Source of the DNA: Hordeum vulgare subsp. vulgare
Lineage: Eukaryota > Streptophyta > Magnoliopsida > Poales > Poaceae
Length of the DNA stretch: 64,000 nucleotides
Assembly: GCF_904849725.1 (NCBI RefSeq)
Contig: NC_058522.1
Span: 433,781,529-433,845,528 of the forward strand
Reading direction: 5' to 3'
Part shown: positions 31,223 through 40,344 of the stretch, piece by piece
Position numbering within the stretch: the first letter of the stretch is position 1
How the letters are laid out: every line of letters begins with the position of its first letter
The notes under the pieces: model-generated
Told to the model about the DNA's origin: nothing
The model's input: only the letters and a program-made list of their open reading frames with translations
Database searches by the model: none
Made by a program: the position numbers and the translations under genes

Positions 31223-32773
31223 TGATACGTCTCCAACGTATCTATAATTTTTGATGGTTTCATGCTATTATCTTGTCAAACTTTGGATGTTTTGCATGCC
31301 TTTTATATATTTTTTGGGACTAAATTATTAACTAAGTGCCAAGTGCCAGTTCCTGTTTTTCCATGTTTTTGACCCCTTTCAGAGGAGATTTTGAAACAGA
31401 GCCCAGACGGAAGAAAATCCCCGAAAAGATTTTTTTTGGAACGGAAGAAGATCAGGGAGCCTGGGAGCCAAGGCGGGGGAGCTCCAGGGGCCCCACAAGC
31501 CCCCACCCCCACGGCCAAGGGGGTGGCCGCGCCATCCAGGCTTGTGGGCCCCCTCGACGCCCTCTGCCCTAGGACTTTCGCCTATATATTCCCATAAATT
31601 CCAGAAAAAATCAAGAGATCATCACAATCACTTTTCCGCCGCCGCAAGCTTCTGTCTCCGCAAGATCCCATCTCGGGCATGTTCTGGTGCCCTGCCGGAG
31701 GGGGGATTCGGACATGGAGGGCTTCTTCATCAACACCATGACCTCTCCGATGATGCGTGAGTAGTTCACCATAGACCTACGGGTCCATAGCTAGTAACTA
31801 GATGGCTTCTTCTCTCTCTTGGATCTTCAATACAAAGTTCTCCATCATCTTCATGGAGATCTATCCGATGTAATCTTCTTTTGCGGTGTGTTTGTCGAGA
31901 TCCGGTGAATTGTGGATTTATAATCAGATTATCTATGAATCTTATTTGAGTTTCTTCTGATCTCTCTTATGCATGAGTTCATATCCTTGTAATTCTCTTC
32001 GAGTTGTGGGTTTTGTCTGGCCAACGAGATCTATGATTCTTGCAATGGGAGAAGTGCTTGGTTTTGGGTTCATACCATGCGGTGACCTCACCCAGTGACA
32101 GAAGGGGTAGCAAGGCACGCATCATGTTGTTGCCATCAAGGGTAAAAATATGGGGTTTTCATCATTGGTTTGAGATTATCCCTCTACATCATGTCATCTT
32201 GCTTAAGGCGTTACTCTGTTCGTCATGAACTCAATACACTAGATGCATGCTGGATAGCGGTCGATGTGTGGAGTAATGGTAGTAGATGCAGAAAGTATTG
32301 GTCTACTTGTCTCGGACGTGATGCCTATATGCATGATCATTGCCTTAGATATCGTCATGACTTTGCGCGGTGCTATCAATTGCTCGATAGTAATTAGTTC
32401 ACCCACCGTGATACTTGCTATTTTGAGAGATGCCTCTAGTGAACACTATGGCCCCCAGGGTCTACTCCACACCATATTTTCAGCCTTACACTTTTTACTT
32501 CATTGCACTTTCCGCCTTAAGATCTCACTTTGCAAACAATTTTGAAGGGATTGACAACCCCTTTGAAGCGTTGGGTGCAAGCTTGTTTGTGTTTGCGCAG
32601 GTACTCTGGACTTGACGAGACCCTCCTTCTGGATCGATACCTTGGTTCTCAAACTGAGGGAAATACTTACTGCTCCTATGCTGCATCACCCTTTCTTCTT
32701 CAAGGGAAGAACCAACGCAAGCCCAGCCTCTGTCAATGTGTCAATTTTTGGCGCTGTTGTTTGTGGGATAGCA
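31223..32773 (+). repeat. 3' LTR of element C2
   Basis: 1551 bp, same ends as the 5' LTR, followed by the target copy GGCCC. ORFs inside it are not genes. Confidence 0.85.
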
Positions 32774-32778
32774 GGCCC

Positions 32779-33560
32779 CGAGTACTTGAGGCAGCCAAAT
32801 TCCGCTGACACAGAATGGCTGTGGGCGATCAACGCCGATAGAGGTTTTCCAGGCATGCTTGGTAGCATAGATTGTATGCGTTGGGTTGGAAGAACTATCC
32901 ATTTGCTTGACATGAATAGTACAAGGGGCATGTGAAAGCGTGCACTATCATATTAGAAGCGGTGGCTTCGCACGATCTTTGGATATGCCATTGTTTCTTT
33001 GGCATGGTCGGTTCTCACAATGATATCAACGTGCTGCAGCATTCCCCAGTGTTCGTTAGGCTTGCAGAAGGCCACTCCCCACCTTTCAACTTTGAGATCA
33101 GTGGACACCACTACAACAAGGGATACTACCTGGCTGATGGTATATATCCTTAGTGGTCAACGTTTGTGAAGACAATCTCAAATCCCCATGTAGAGAAGAG
33201 AAAGAGATTTCCCAAATTCAAGAGAGCGCTAGAAAGGATGTGGAGCGTGCTTTTGGTGTGCATCAATCTCGATGGGGTATCGTTCGAAACCCTGCATTAA
33301 CATGGGATGAAGGGAAGCTTTGGGAGGTGATGACTGCTTGTGTGATCATGCACAACGTGATCGTCAAGGACGAGAGTGATGACTCCATTTTTGACCAAGG
33401 ATTTGATTTTCAAGGTAACAATGTTGAGCCCCTACACCAAGAACCGTCCACGTTTGAGAAGTTTACCATATTCCATCGTGAAATCCGTGATTGGAACACT
33501 CATTTGCAGCTCCAAAATGACTTGGTTGAGCACATGTGGGATCACATTGGAAACCAATAG
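32779..33560 (+). pseudogene. Harbinger transposase, C-terminal half with DDE residues
   Basis: Coding resumes exactly after the second GGCCC (32774-32778): EYLRQPNSADTEWLWAINAD. The three catalytic acids of the DDE nuclease are all readable: GSIDCMRW (GAT 32870-32872), GSHNDINVL (GAT 33022-33024) and ARKDVERAFG (GAG 33243-33245). They lie in three different frames because of shifts near 32880-32940 and near 33153. The last frame runs to the stop at 33560 (NDLVEHMWDHIGNQ). The join to the N-terminal half across C2 is seamless once one GGCCC is removed, which proves the order of insertions. Confidence 0.85.
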
Positions 33561-33820
33561 ATGTATTGGTGAATTATCTTTATTCAAGACAATTTCGATT
33601 TGGTTGTAAAACTATTTTATTCGAGACAATTTCGATTGGGTTGTAAAACTATTTTTATTAGAGACAATTGATATTTGGATGTGCAAACTTGTTTAAAACA
33701 TTGATAAATATGAATATATGGGCATATTGGCTGTGGCGGACAGGATGCAGCCGAAGGACGCGTCCGCGCGTTGGGCGCAAGGCCACTACATCCTAGGATA
33801 GGCCCGGACACGACCCCATC

Positions 33821-33847
33821 CGGATGGGTCGCGCGCTGGAGTTGGCC
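33821..33847 (-). repeat. Right terminal inverted repeat of Harbinger element
   Basis: Reverse complement of the left repeat with one C missing; followed by TAA. CGACCCCATCC just inside pairs with GGATGGGTCG, again a subterminal palindrome. Confidence 0.85.
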
Positions 33848-33850
33848 TAA

Positions 33851-34967
33851 ACGTATGTGGTGCCGGTGTTGGCATCGAGCATAGCAATCAGATAGCCACC
33901 ACCCCTGTTTTAAGATAGACTTGATTCCGTCTTCACATCGGAAAATCAGATCACAAATTTGAAGTTTAGGTCATGGTTTCACCAATTGTACAATAATTTT
34001 GGTGAATAGTGGACGCAACCGCTTAAGGCAAAACACGGACTCGATCCGTGTCGGCCTTAGCAATTGATTTGTTTTCGGATTCGATCCGAAGCCGAGAGGT
34101 GCGTACGCGGTGATGTTAAGTGCGACTACATTAGCGGAAATCAATCTCAAGTCGGAATCGACGGATTTCCAAGAAGGAGGGCAGCGCTAGATAACCCTAA
34201 TTTCTCTTATCTGAAATCTCATACTGATCGTCGCAATTTTGATAGCCAAACAATTAATTTGCCGGCTCTTCTTCATCCAATCTATCACGAGCTTCTTGAT
34301 CCCTGAAGAATTCCCTCCAAGGGCACAACACCACCATGCTCGGCACCATGGAGGCCTCCAATTGTCGTAGTTTTTGTCACGGTAGATGTTCTCATGAAAG
34401 TACTTGGTTGTGGTGCCATCGCAACTATGTGGTGGCTTGACAGGGGTTGGTCAGAATCGAGAGACGTGAATTTACCCAGGTTCGGCCCCTCCGATGGAGG
34501 TAAAAGCCTATGTCCTGCTTGTGTTTCATTGATGATGATGATGATATCGATTACAATGGTGCGTAATCGTTACCTCTAGTCTAGAGGGTTTCTAATATGT
34601 CTATCTAATGATTTGTCTTGTCTAGACATAATTTGGCTTGTCCCTATTGGGGTGCCCCGCCCCTTCTTATATAGGTTGAAGGGGTAGGCTTACATAGAGT
34701 CCTACTAGGACTTGGAATAGCTTTTTTTGTAGGGAATTCCTCCTGTTATTGGGCCTTCTCTATAAAACCACCCTCCAGGCATATCCATGAGCCGCCTTAC
34801 ACCGACTTGCACACTGGGCCTTGGGTCTCGTCGTCTAGGTCAACACGGTGAGCGGGTTGGCCCAGGAGCTGCTAGTTGATGGGCCGAGTCATACCTCATG
34901 GTGGGTCATACCTCGTGGTCGGGTCATACCTCATATCTGGGTCAATCCTTGGGGTATATCCCCGACA
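33851..34967 (-). mobile_element. Remnant S of a Tat-type element: 5' LTR and leader, minus strand
   Basis: 34363-34967 has LTR ends on the minus strand (TGTCGGGGATATACC to ACTACGACA), a TATA box (CTATATAAG, 34666-34674) and the AACCTGGGTAAA module (34471-34482). To its left, minus-strand TGGAGGCCTCCATGGTGCC (34343-34361) reads as a diverged Tat primer site. What follows (GAGCATGGTGGTGTTGTGCCC) parallels the leader of C after its own primer site. So 33851-34362 is best seen as the leader of S, cut by the Harbinger insertion at 33848. No coding is left. The five bases on either side of the LTR do not match, so it is not a clean solo LTR. Confidence 0.6.
34363..34967 (-). repeat. LTR of remnant S (605 bp)
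   Basis: Minus-strand LTR beginning TGTCGGGGATAT and ending CGACA, close in layout to the LTR of C (both end with a sequence like ATGAGAACATCTACCGTGAC...CGACA). Confidence 0.7.
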
Positions 34968-34972
34968 GAGGG

Positions 34973-35889
34973 TGTCGGTGTGCTAAAGTATGGGCCTTTA
35001 GCACCCCAGACTTGTGCACAGATAGTAGTAGCCACGCCAGTGGCGAGGCCAGCCGGGTCAGCGGAAGGCAGATACAAAGCCATCGAGAAGACGCTCAAAT
35101 CAGCGAGCGAGGAGATTGAAACTCCGAGAAGATCCTTGACGGTGTGGGGGCTAGCATAGCCCCGGCAAGGCAAACACCCAACAATATCTCTAGCTCCCCC
35201 CGGAAAGTGGACCTCCCCGGAGTACTGCGCTGCTGCCGAGGGTGTGCCCACGAAGGCATCCATGGCCAGAAGACCAAAGACAGAACCCCTGGTAAGGTCC
35301 CTTTCGGAGGAAGCCAGCAAAGCCCCGGCAAGATCCTTGTCGGGGGATTTAGCGAAGCCCGAGCACGACCCGTCCACCGCAAGGCCCCAACTTGCCCCTA
35401 CGCCAGCGCAGTAGCCAGCTGCCCCTTGCCACTCGATACGTGTCGATTCACAGGACGCGTGTCGAGCGGTATCTGGGGGAAAACGGTGGCAAATGGACGC
35501 AATCCTGTCCCATCTCTAGGGCACCCGACGAAGAATTTAATGCGCCCGCTTAGACGCCAGAGACACTGTATTTGACTGTATGCCCAGTGAGTGCACTGTT
35601 TCACTGTGCACCCCGTGGGAACCTTGTCCTGCCACTGTTGGTGAGCCCTTTGACCTATAAAAGGAGGCCCAGGGCATGGATGGAGGGGGAACTGAACATT
35701 TTTAATCACTCAGCATCCAATACACACGAAGCAGGGGTAGGGTATTACGCTCCCGAGCGGCCTGAACCTGCGTAAATCTCCCTTTTGTGTTGACCGTTAG
35801 CTCTACTCTTGCTGCATCCCTCTCCCTCGCCAAACCACAAGAGATCCTCCTGGATTCCATAGGTGTCTTGTGCATTCATTGCAGAGACA
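34973..35889 (+). repeat. 5' LTR of element D
   Basis: Starts TGTCGGTGTGCTAAAG, ends CATTGCAGAGACA. TATA box CTATAAAAGG at 35655-35664; module AACCTGCGTAAA at 35765-35776. CTCCCCGGAGTACTGCGCTGC near 35213 resembles the internal 80-bp repeats. Confidence 0.8.
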
Positions 35890-35892
35890 TCT

Positions 35893-35910
35893 CTGGCACG
35901 CGAGATAGTG
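35893..35910 (+). other. Probable primer binding site of D
   Basis: CTGGCACGCGAGATAGTG just after the LTR end. It resembles the TGGCGCGCCAGGTAGGGG-type site of several grass gypsy elements; tRNA not assigned. Confidence 0.4.
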
Positions 35911-35976
35911 GAGAGTAGAGGTGCGCTAATCTGAACTGCCAGTCGGTACATCAACTTCTTCATCATCATCGTCGAC

Positions 35977-36825
35977 ATGGATTTGAAGAGAAGAACTGCC
36001 GCGGTGGCCGGTCCGTCCACGACCACCGCTCCTGTGACTTCACGAACAGGCGGCGACACGGCCGCATGCGGAGGAGGCGGGGGCCCTGAGCTTCCACATG
36101 CTCCGGCAAAGCGCACCCCCCTAGAGTGCAGTGCTGCTGTCAAAAGTGTGCTATTGGGCTCCGACAAGACCCCCGGGCGCGCACTCCGGCAAGCGCGCCT
36201 CTCCGGAGTGCTGTGCTGCTATGAAGGGTGGGCCGAAGAGCACCCCCGAAAAGGGGTTACACCCTTGCTGAGGCCCGATCGCTCCGTGCTAGGCTCGGCG
36301 TCACCCCCGGCAACTACCCAGCCGGCCATATCCCTGGCACCCACTGCAACAAATGCACCTCCCTTGGAGCGATGCATTGCTACAAAGGGTGTGCCAGGGG
36401 GCTTAGGCGAGAACTCAGACGCCCCCTCAGGAAAGCGCCTCACTTCGGAGTGCTATGCTGCCGTCAAGGGTAGGCCAAAGAACACCCCGGCAAGGCGTTA
36501 CGCCCTTGTCGGAACCTGTTGCTCCACGATAGCCCAGCGTCACCCACAACATTTTCCAAGCCAGCAAATTTCCTTGCCGGCAGCCCAAGAAGCGCGGTTG
36601 CCGGTCCTCTCGGCAACCATCCTTTGTGCAAGTCTTGCCGGTAGCACATGTAAACCTTCGCACAAAGCCAGACGCGGACCCTACGCACAGTTAAATAAGT
36701 TAAGTATTTCACGTTCCTTGCCGGCTTTAATGTTCATTCATGTACATGTTTCGCCCACAGTTTTGTGTTACACTTACCTCCAGCAGATGTTGATGAACCG
36801 CCAAGGTTCCAAAACATGCACGTGA
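35977..36825 (+). CDS. Open frame across degenerate repeats in element D
   Basis: 282 codons from ATG 35977 (MDLKRRTAAVAGPSTTT), where the polyprotein of a complete relative would start. After about 50 residues it runs through the 80-bp repeats and shows a matching low-order repetition (LECSAAVKSV, LSGVLCCYEGW, LTSECYAAVKG). No Gag or other domain is recognised. It may be the remains of a polyprotein start fused to repeat-derived sequence. Expression as a protein is doubtful. Confidence 0.35.
   Translation: MDLKRRTAAVAGPSTTTAPVTSRTGGDTAACGGGGGPELPHAPAKRTPLECSAAVKSVLLGSDKTPGRALRQARLSGVLCCYEGWAEEHPRKGVTPLLRPDRSVLGSASPPATTQPAISLAPTATNAPPLERCIATKGVPGGLGENSDAPSGKRLTSECYAAVKGRPKNTPARRYALVGTCCSTIAQRHPQHFPSQQISLPAAQEARLPVLSATILCASLAGSTCKPSHKARRGPYAQLNKLSISRSLPALMFIHVHVSPTVLCYTYLQQMLMNRQGSKTCT
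36120..36520 (+). repeat. Degenerate 80-bp tandem repeats in D
   Basis: Related segments start at about 36126, 36208, 36369 and 36449 (GTGCTGTGCTGCTATGAAGGG and variants), that is, at multiples of 80-82 bases. A similar segment lies inside the LTR (near 35218 and 39115). Confidence 0.6.
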
Positions 36826-36832
36826 GGGGAAC

Positions 36833-37320
36833 TTGTCGTGATCATATACGCCCTTACCTTGTTTCGAGCCCGCTCAACAACTTAAGTGGCGACAATGAGA
36901 ATGCCAAGGTATCTTGTCATTAGCGACACCTCAGCAGGCTCATAAGGATCCGCTCCTCGAAGCGCTCGTGACAGGGCTAGGCGCACCGACAAGTTCCCAA
37001 TGAAGCAGTTGTTTTTCCTTGGACGATTTTAACCCTTTTGGTACGGAGGGCCTACATGCGAAGGAATCCTTGTCGTGATCAGCTGCACGCCTACTCCATT
37101 TCGATCCCCCTCAATGGTTTAGGCGGCTGCATTGAGAGCCCTAATGCACCCTTGTCATGAACAGCCACGCCCCCATTTTTGTTTTGAGCCGGGTCAACAA
37201 AGTGGTCGCGTCGGGAGCACCAAGGTGGCTTGCCGGAACTGACTTCGCCAACCAGCCTCTGAGGATCCGCTCCTCAAAGCGTCGCAGCAAGGCTAGACGC
37301 GCCGACAAGTTTCCGATAAA
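36833..37320 (+). repeat. Long degenerate duplication in D
   Basis: CTTGTCGTGATCA occurs at 36833 and 37069. AGGATCCGCTCCTCRAAGCG with the following GCGCCGACAAGTTYCC occurs near 36948 and 37261. This indicates a repeat of about 240-320 bases with internal change. No ORF of note. Confidence 0.5.
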
Positions 37321-37701
37321 GCACTAAGGTGTACCATATGGGAATGAATCGAATGAGAAAATTAACATACGTTGTATTCATGATGTAATTTAATCTATTA
37401 CATTGATAGTTGTAGCCACACTAACTTAAGATAATGTTGTCTTTTCCTACGAGGCAGAATCTACAAGAAGAAAAAGAGCAGTAAGGCCCGTGGAAGGGGC
37501 CCAGGTTGGCTCCTCCTAGAGCAACACTGCGCAGAGGAGAGGGCGACCGGAAGGGATGATGAAGCCGGGGTCCACGAGCCGCCTGGAATATGAGGCAGTG
37601 TCGGATCCCACGGCGAGTCCGCCCTGCCGGAGAGGGGGAGAGGCATGAGCTAACGGTGATGGTGCAGCTGACGGTCAGTCTAAGCCCAGGTCTTCGTACT
37701 C

Positions 37702-38354
37702 CTACCTGACGGCCTGGAGCTCAGACCCGTCACCACCACTAGTGCCATCACTGTCCTCCTTGTCGCTATCGTGCAAGGAGGGACTTTCGGTTCCACTCGA
37801 GCTCTCTTCGCAGCAGGTGAGGCGCACACCTGAGCGCCCATAAATCTTGATGGAGAGCAGTTCGGCCTCCATCATTTTGAACCGGAGGACATGCCCATCC
37901 ATAAGATTGTGGGCACGGGCGAAGCTATTCCACCCGCGCCCAAGGAGCAGGATGCGACATTCCGGGTACTCCACATCCACCTGCACGGCGCTGTTCTAGT
38001 ACCTGTGCTCCCGCAGCCACAACACGGGCGACCTGTCCACCTCCATCACCATGGCGAATGGAGAGGGGAGGCGGAGATAGCCCCGGATGGGGCCACGCAG
38101 CCTGACGACGAACTCCAGCACCGTCCCTCTACATGGGCCCCCACGGGAGGAGGATCTAGCGATGGAGGAAGGGACGGAGTGGAGCTCTTCCTTCCCCGTC
38201 CACGGCCTCCACGACGACCGCGACCCCTCATCCCTCTCCCACCGCGGGCGTTTGTACCATCCCCAGCATCTGCGGCTGAAGCGGTGGCATGATTCGAGCG
38301 GGAACCTCTCGCCGTCGAGGCGGAGGACGGTGGCCGCCCTCTCCCCCTAGCCAT
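37702..38354 (-). pseudogene. B3-domain-like host gene fragment captured by D
   Basis: On the minus strand, ATG 38354 starts an Arg/Gly-rich N-terminus (MARGRGRPPSSAS). After a frameshift near 38120 the sequence reads FVVRLRGPIRGYLRLPSPFA, MVMEVDRSPVLWLREHRY and, after an in-frame TAG, LLLGRGWNSFARAHNLMDGH and VLRFKMMEAELLSIKIYG. This pattern (strand-rich core, GWxxFARAHxLxxGHxLRF) is that of plant B3 DNA-binding domains. An acidic, Ser-rich tail ends at a TAG (37702-37704). A TATA-like TATAAATC lies on the minus strand about 100 bases upstream (38456-38463), so promoter sequence may have been taken up as well. B3 proteins are plant transcription factors. This copy has at least two breaks and no visible introns. 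It is antisense to the retrotransposon. Confidence 0.6.
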
Positions 38355-38863
38355 GGCGAGATGCAAGTACAACTGAAGACGGTTGAGAAAAGTGGACTCT
38401 GGGAGTATGTGCTCTTGGAGGAAGGATGGATGAGCATCGCCCTTCGCAAACCCTCAGATTTATAAGGGGAGCATGGGGGCTGGATCTCGCCCACCCCAAG
38501 GGCCGCCGCCCATTTCCACCAATCCCCTCGCCCACGATCACGGGCGAACATGTGACCGTGTTGCTCCTCCAATCCAGGGCGCCACAGTTTCCGCCCCAGT
38601 CAGGACTTTAAGTCTCGGGCACCACCTGCCAAGCTCCCGTTACACATGTAGCACGTGTGGGGGAAACGATCGTCATGGTGGGCCAAGTCAGTTGCGCGAG
38701 AATCTCACCCATGTCTCCCATGTCGCGCATGCAAGGGTGTGTAATGGGGACATAGTAACCGAAGGAAGACCTACCGCAAACACCGGCCACGCATGGTCGT
38801 GCACTATTTGGGCCTAGCCCAACAACGCCTCACATGCGTGTATGGCCCAGGCCCGGGGGCTCC

Positions 38864-39781
38864 TATCAGTGCACTAAAGTATGGGCCTTTAGCGCCCCAG
38901 ACTTGTGCACTGACAGTAGTGGCCACGCCTGTGGCGAGGCTACCCAGGACAACGGAAGGCAGATACGAAGCCATCGAGAAGACGTTCAAATCAGTGAGCC
39001 AGGAGATTGAAACCCCGACAAGATCCTTGACGGGGTGGGGGGCTAGCAGAGCCCCGAGAAGGCAAACACCCGACAATACCTCTGGCTCCTGCCCCAGCAA
39101 GTGCACCTCCCCGGAGTACTACACTGCTGCCGAGAGTGTGCCCACGAAGTCATCCAAGCTCAGAAGACTGAAGACAGAACCCCCGACAAGGTCCCTGCCG
39201 GAGGAAGCCAGCAAAGCCCCTACAAGATCCTTGCTGGGGGACTTAGCGAAGCCCCTGCGCAACCCATCCCTGGCAAGGCTCAAGCTCTCCCTGCGCCAGC
39301 ATAGCGGCCAGCCGCCCCTTGCCACTCAATACATGCCAACTCGCAGGACGTGTGTCGAGCGGTATCTATGGAAAACAGTGCCTAAGGGATGCGATCTTGT
39401 CCCATCTCTAGGGCACCCGACGAAGCATTTAATGCGTGTGCTTAGACGCCAGAGACACTGTATTTGGCCATACGCCCCGTGAGTGCACTGTTTCACTATG
39501 CACCCCATGGGAACCCTGTGCTGCCACTGTTGGTGACCCCTTTGACCTATAAAAGGAGGCCCAGAGCATGCATGGAGGGGGCACTGGACATTTTTAATCA
39601 CTCAACATCCAATATACATGAAGCAGGAGTAGGGTATTACGCTCCCGAGCGGCCCGAACCTGGGTAAATCTCCCCTTTGTGCTGACCGTTAGCTCTACTC
39701 TTGGTGCATCCCTCTCCCCCACAGAACCACAAGGGATCCGTCTAGATACCATAGGTGTCCTGTGCATTCGTTGCGCCGACA
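38864..39781 (+). repeat. 3' LTR of element D
   Basis: Starts TATCAGTGCACTAAAG (the TG end changed to TA) and ends GCGCCGACA; TATA box CTATAAAAGG 39547-39556; module AACCTGGGTAAA 39657-39668. Confidence 0.8.
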
Positions 39782-39934
39782 GAGGATAACGGCTGCGAGA
39801 GTCCACGGAGGGCTCCACCCACAAGCAGTCCAAGAAGAAGCGGCCTTGTCTATTCCACCATGGCTTACGTCCACACAGGACTAGCCTCACTCACGGTAGA
39901 TCTTCACGAAGTAGGCGATCTCCTTGCCCTTACA
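39782..39934. other. Unassigned fragment between D and E
   Basis: About 150 bases. GGTAGATCTTCACGAAGTAGGCGA looks like part of another Triticeae repeat, but I cannot name it. It should be the DNA into which S (left of D) had inserted. Confidence 0.3.
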
Positions 39935-40344
39935 AACTTCATCCAAATTTTCAGATTCATGATTTCCAAACAAAAATTCATAGGGATAATCAAGTGAACT
40001 CAACTCATTAGCAATTGGTTCATCATAATTTGGTCTTTTGAAAAGATTAGTAAGTGGATGAGGATCCATATCATTAGATTTTTAGCAAGCGAAGATGTAA
40101 GCAAATAGAAGCCACATGGCAACACAAGCAAAATAGAAAACAAGCAAAAAGGCAAATGAAAAAGAGGGCGAATAAAACGACATTTTTTTGTCAAGTGGGG
40201 GATATGAAAACAAGAGGCAAAAGGAACATAAATTAAATGGAAAGATAAGAGTTGATAGTGTAGGTACTTGGTAGTGGCGCCAGAGATTGGCAAGTTGATG
40301 ATGTTGGCTTGATCCTCCCCGGCAACGGCGCGAGAAATTCTTCC

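Larger units (their letters stand above)
25987..32773 (+). mobile_element. Non-autonomous gypsy LTR retrotransposon C2 inside the Harbinger transposase
   Basis: LTRs 25987-27534 and 31223-32773 (TGATACGTCTCC to GGGATAGCA), with perfect target duplication GGCCC (25982-25986, 32774-32778). The internal part (3.7 kb) has a tRNA-Asp type primer site, one decayed ORF of unknown function, several structured non-coding motifs and a polypurine tract. It has no protease, RT or integrase, so it must have moved with enzymes from a relative. Related to E and H by sequence in LTR and internal region. In the first 550 or so LTR bases I count roughly 25-30 differences (about 5%), so it is older than C. Confidence 0.85.
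25028..33847 (+). mobile_element. PIF/Harbinger DNA transposon, split by LTR element C2
   Basis: Terminal inverted repeats start GGCCAACTCCAGCGCGCGAC (25028-25055, and the complement at 33821-33847), differing by one C. They are flanked by TAA on both sides (25025-25027 and 33848-33850), the three-base target typical of PIF/Harbinger. The inside holds a broken Harbinger transposase gene. Subtracting the 6.8 kb C2 insertion and its target copy leaves about 2.0 kb, with no sign of the second, Myb-like gene that autonomous PIF elements carry. Confidence 0.9.
34973..39781 (+). mobile_element. Non-autonomous LTR retrotransposon D with captured host sequence
   Basis: LTRs 34973-35889 and 38864-39781, flanked by GAGGG (34968-34972) and GAGGA (39782-39786), a near-perfect target duplication. 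A polypurine tract GCCCGGGGGCTCC ends at 38863. Internal 3.0 kb: no gag or pol; a repeat-derived ORF, two repeat blocks and a minus-strand B3-like pseudogene. The LTR module (GCAGGGGTAGGGTATTA, GAACCTGCGTAAAT) ties it to the Tat-type group. The LTRs differ at about 50 of 330 compared bases (about 15%), far more than C or C2. Confidence 0.8.

Noticed and set aside
34363..34967. Clean solo LTR
   Set aside because: Flanking five bases (CCAAT and GAGGG) do not match, and primer-site-like sequence with a leader follows on one side.
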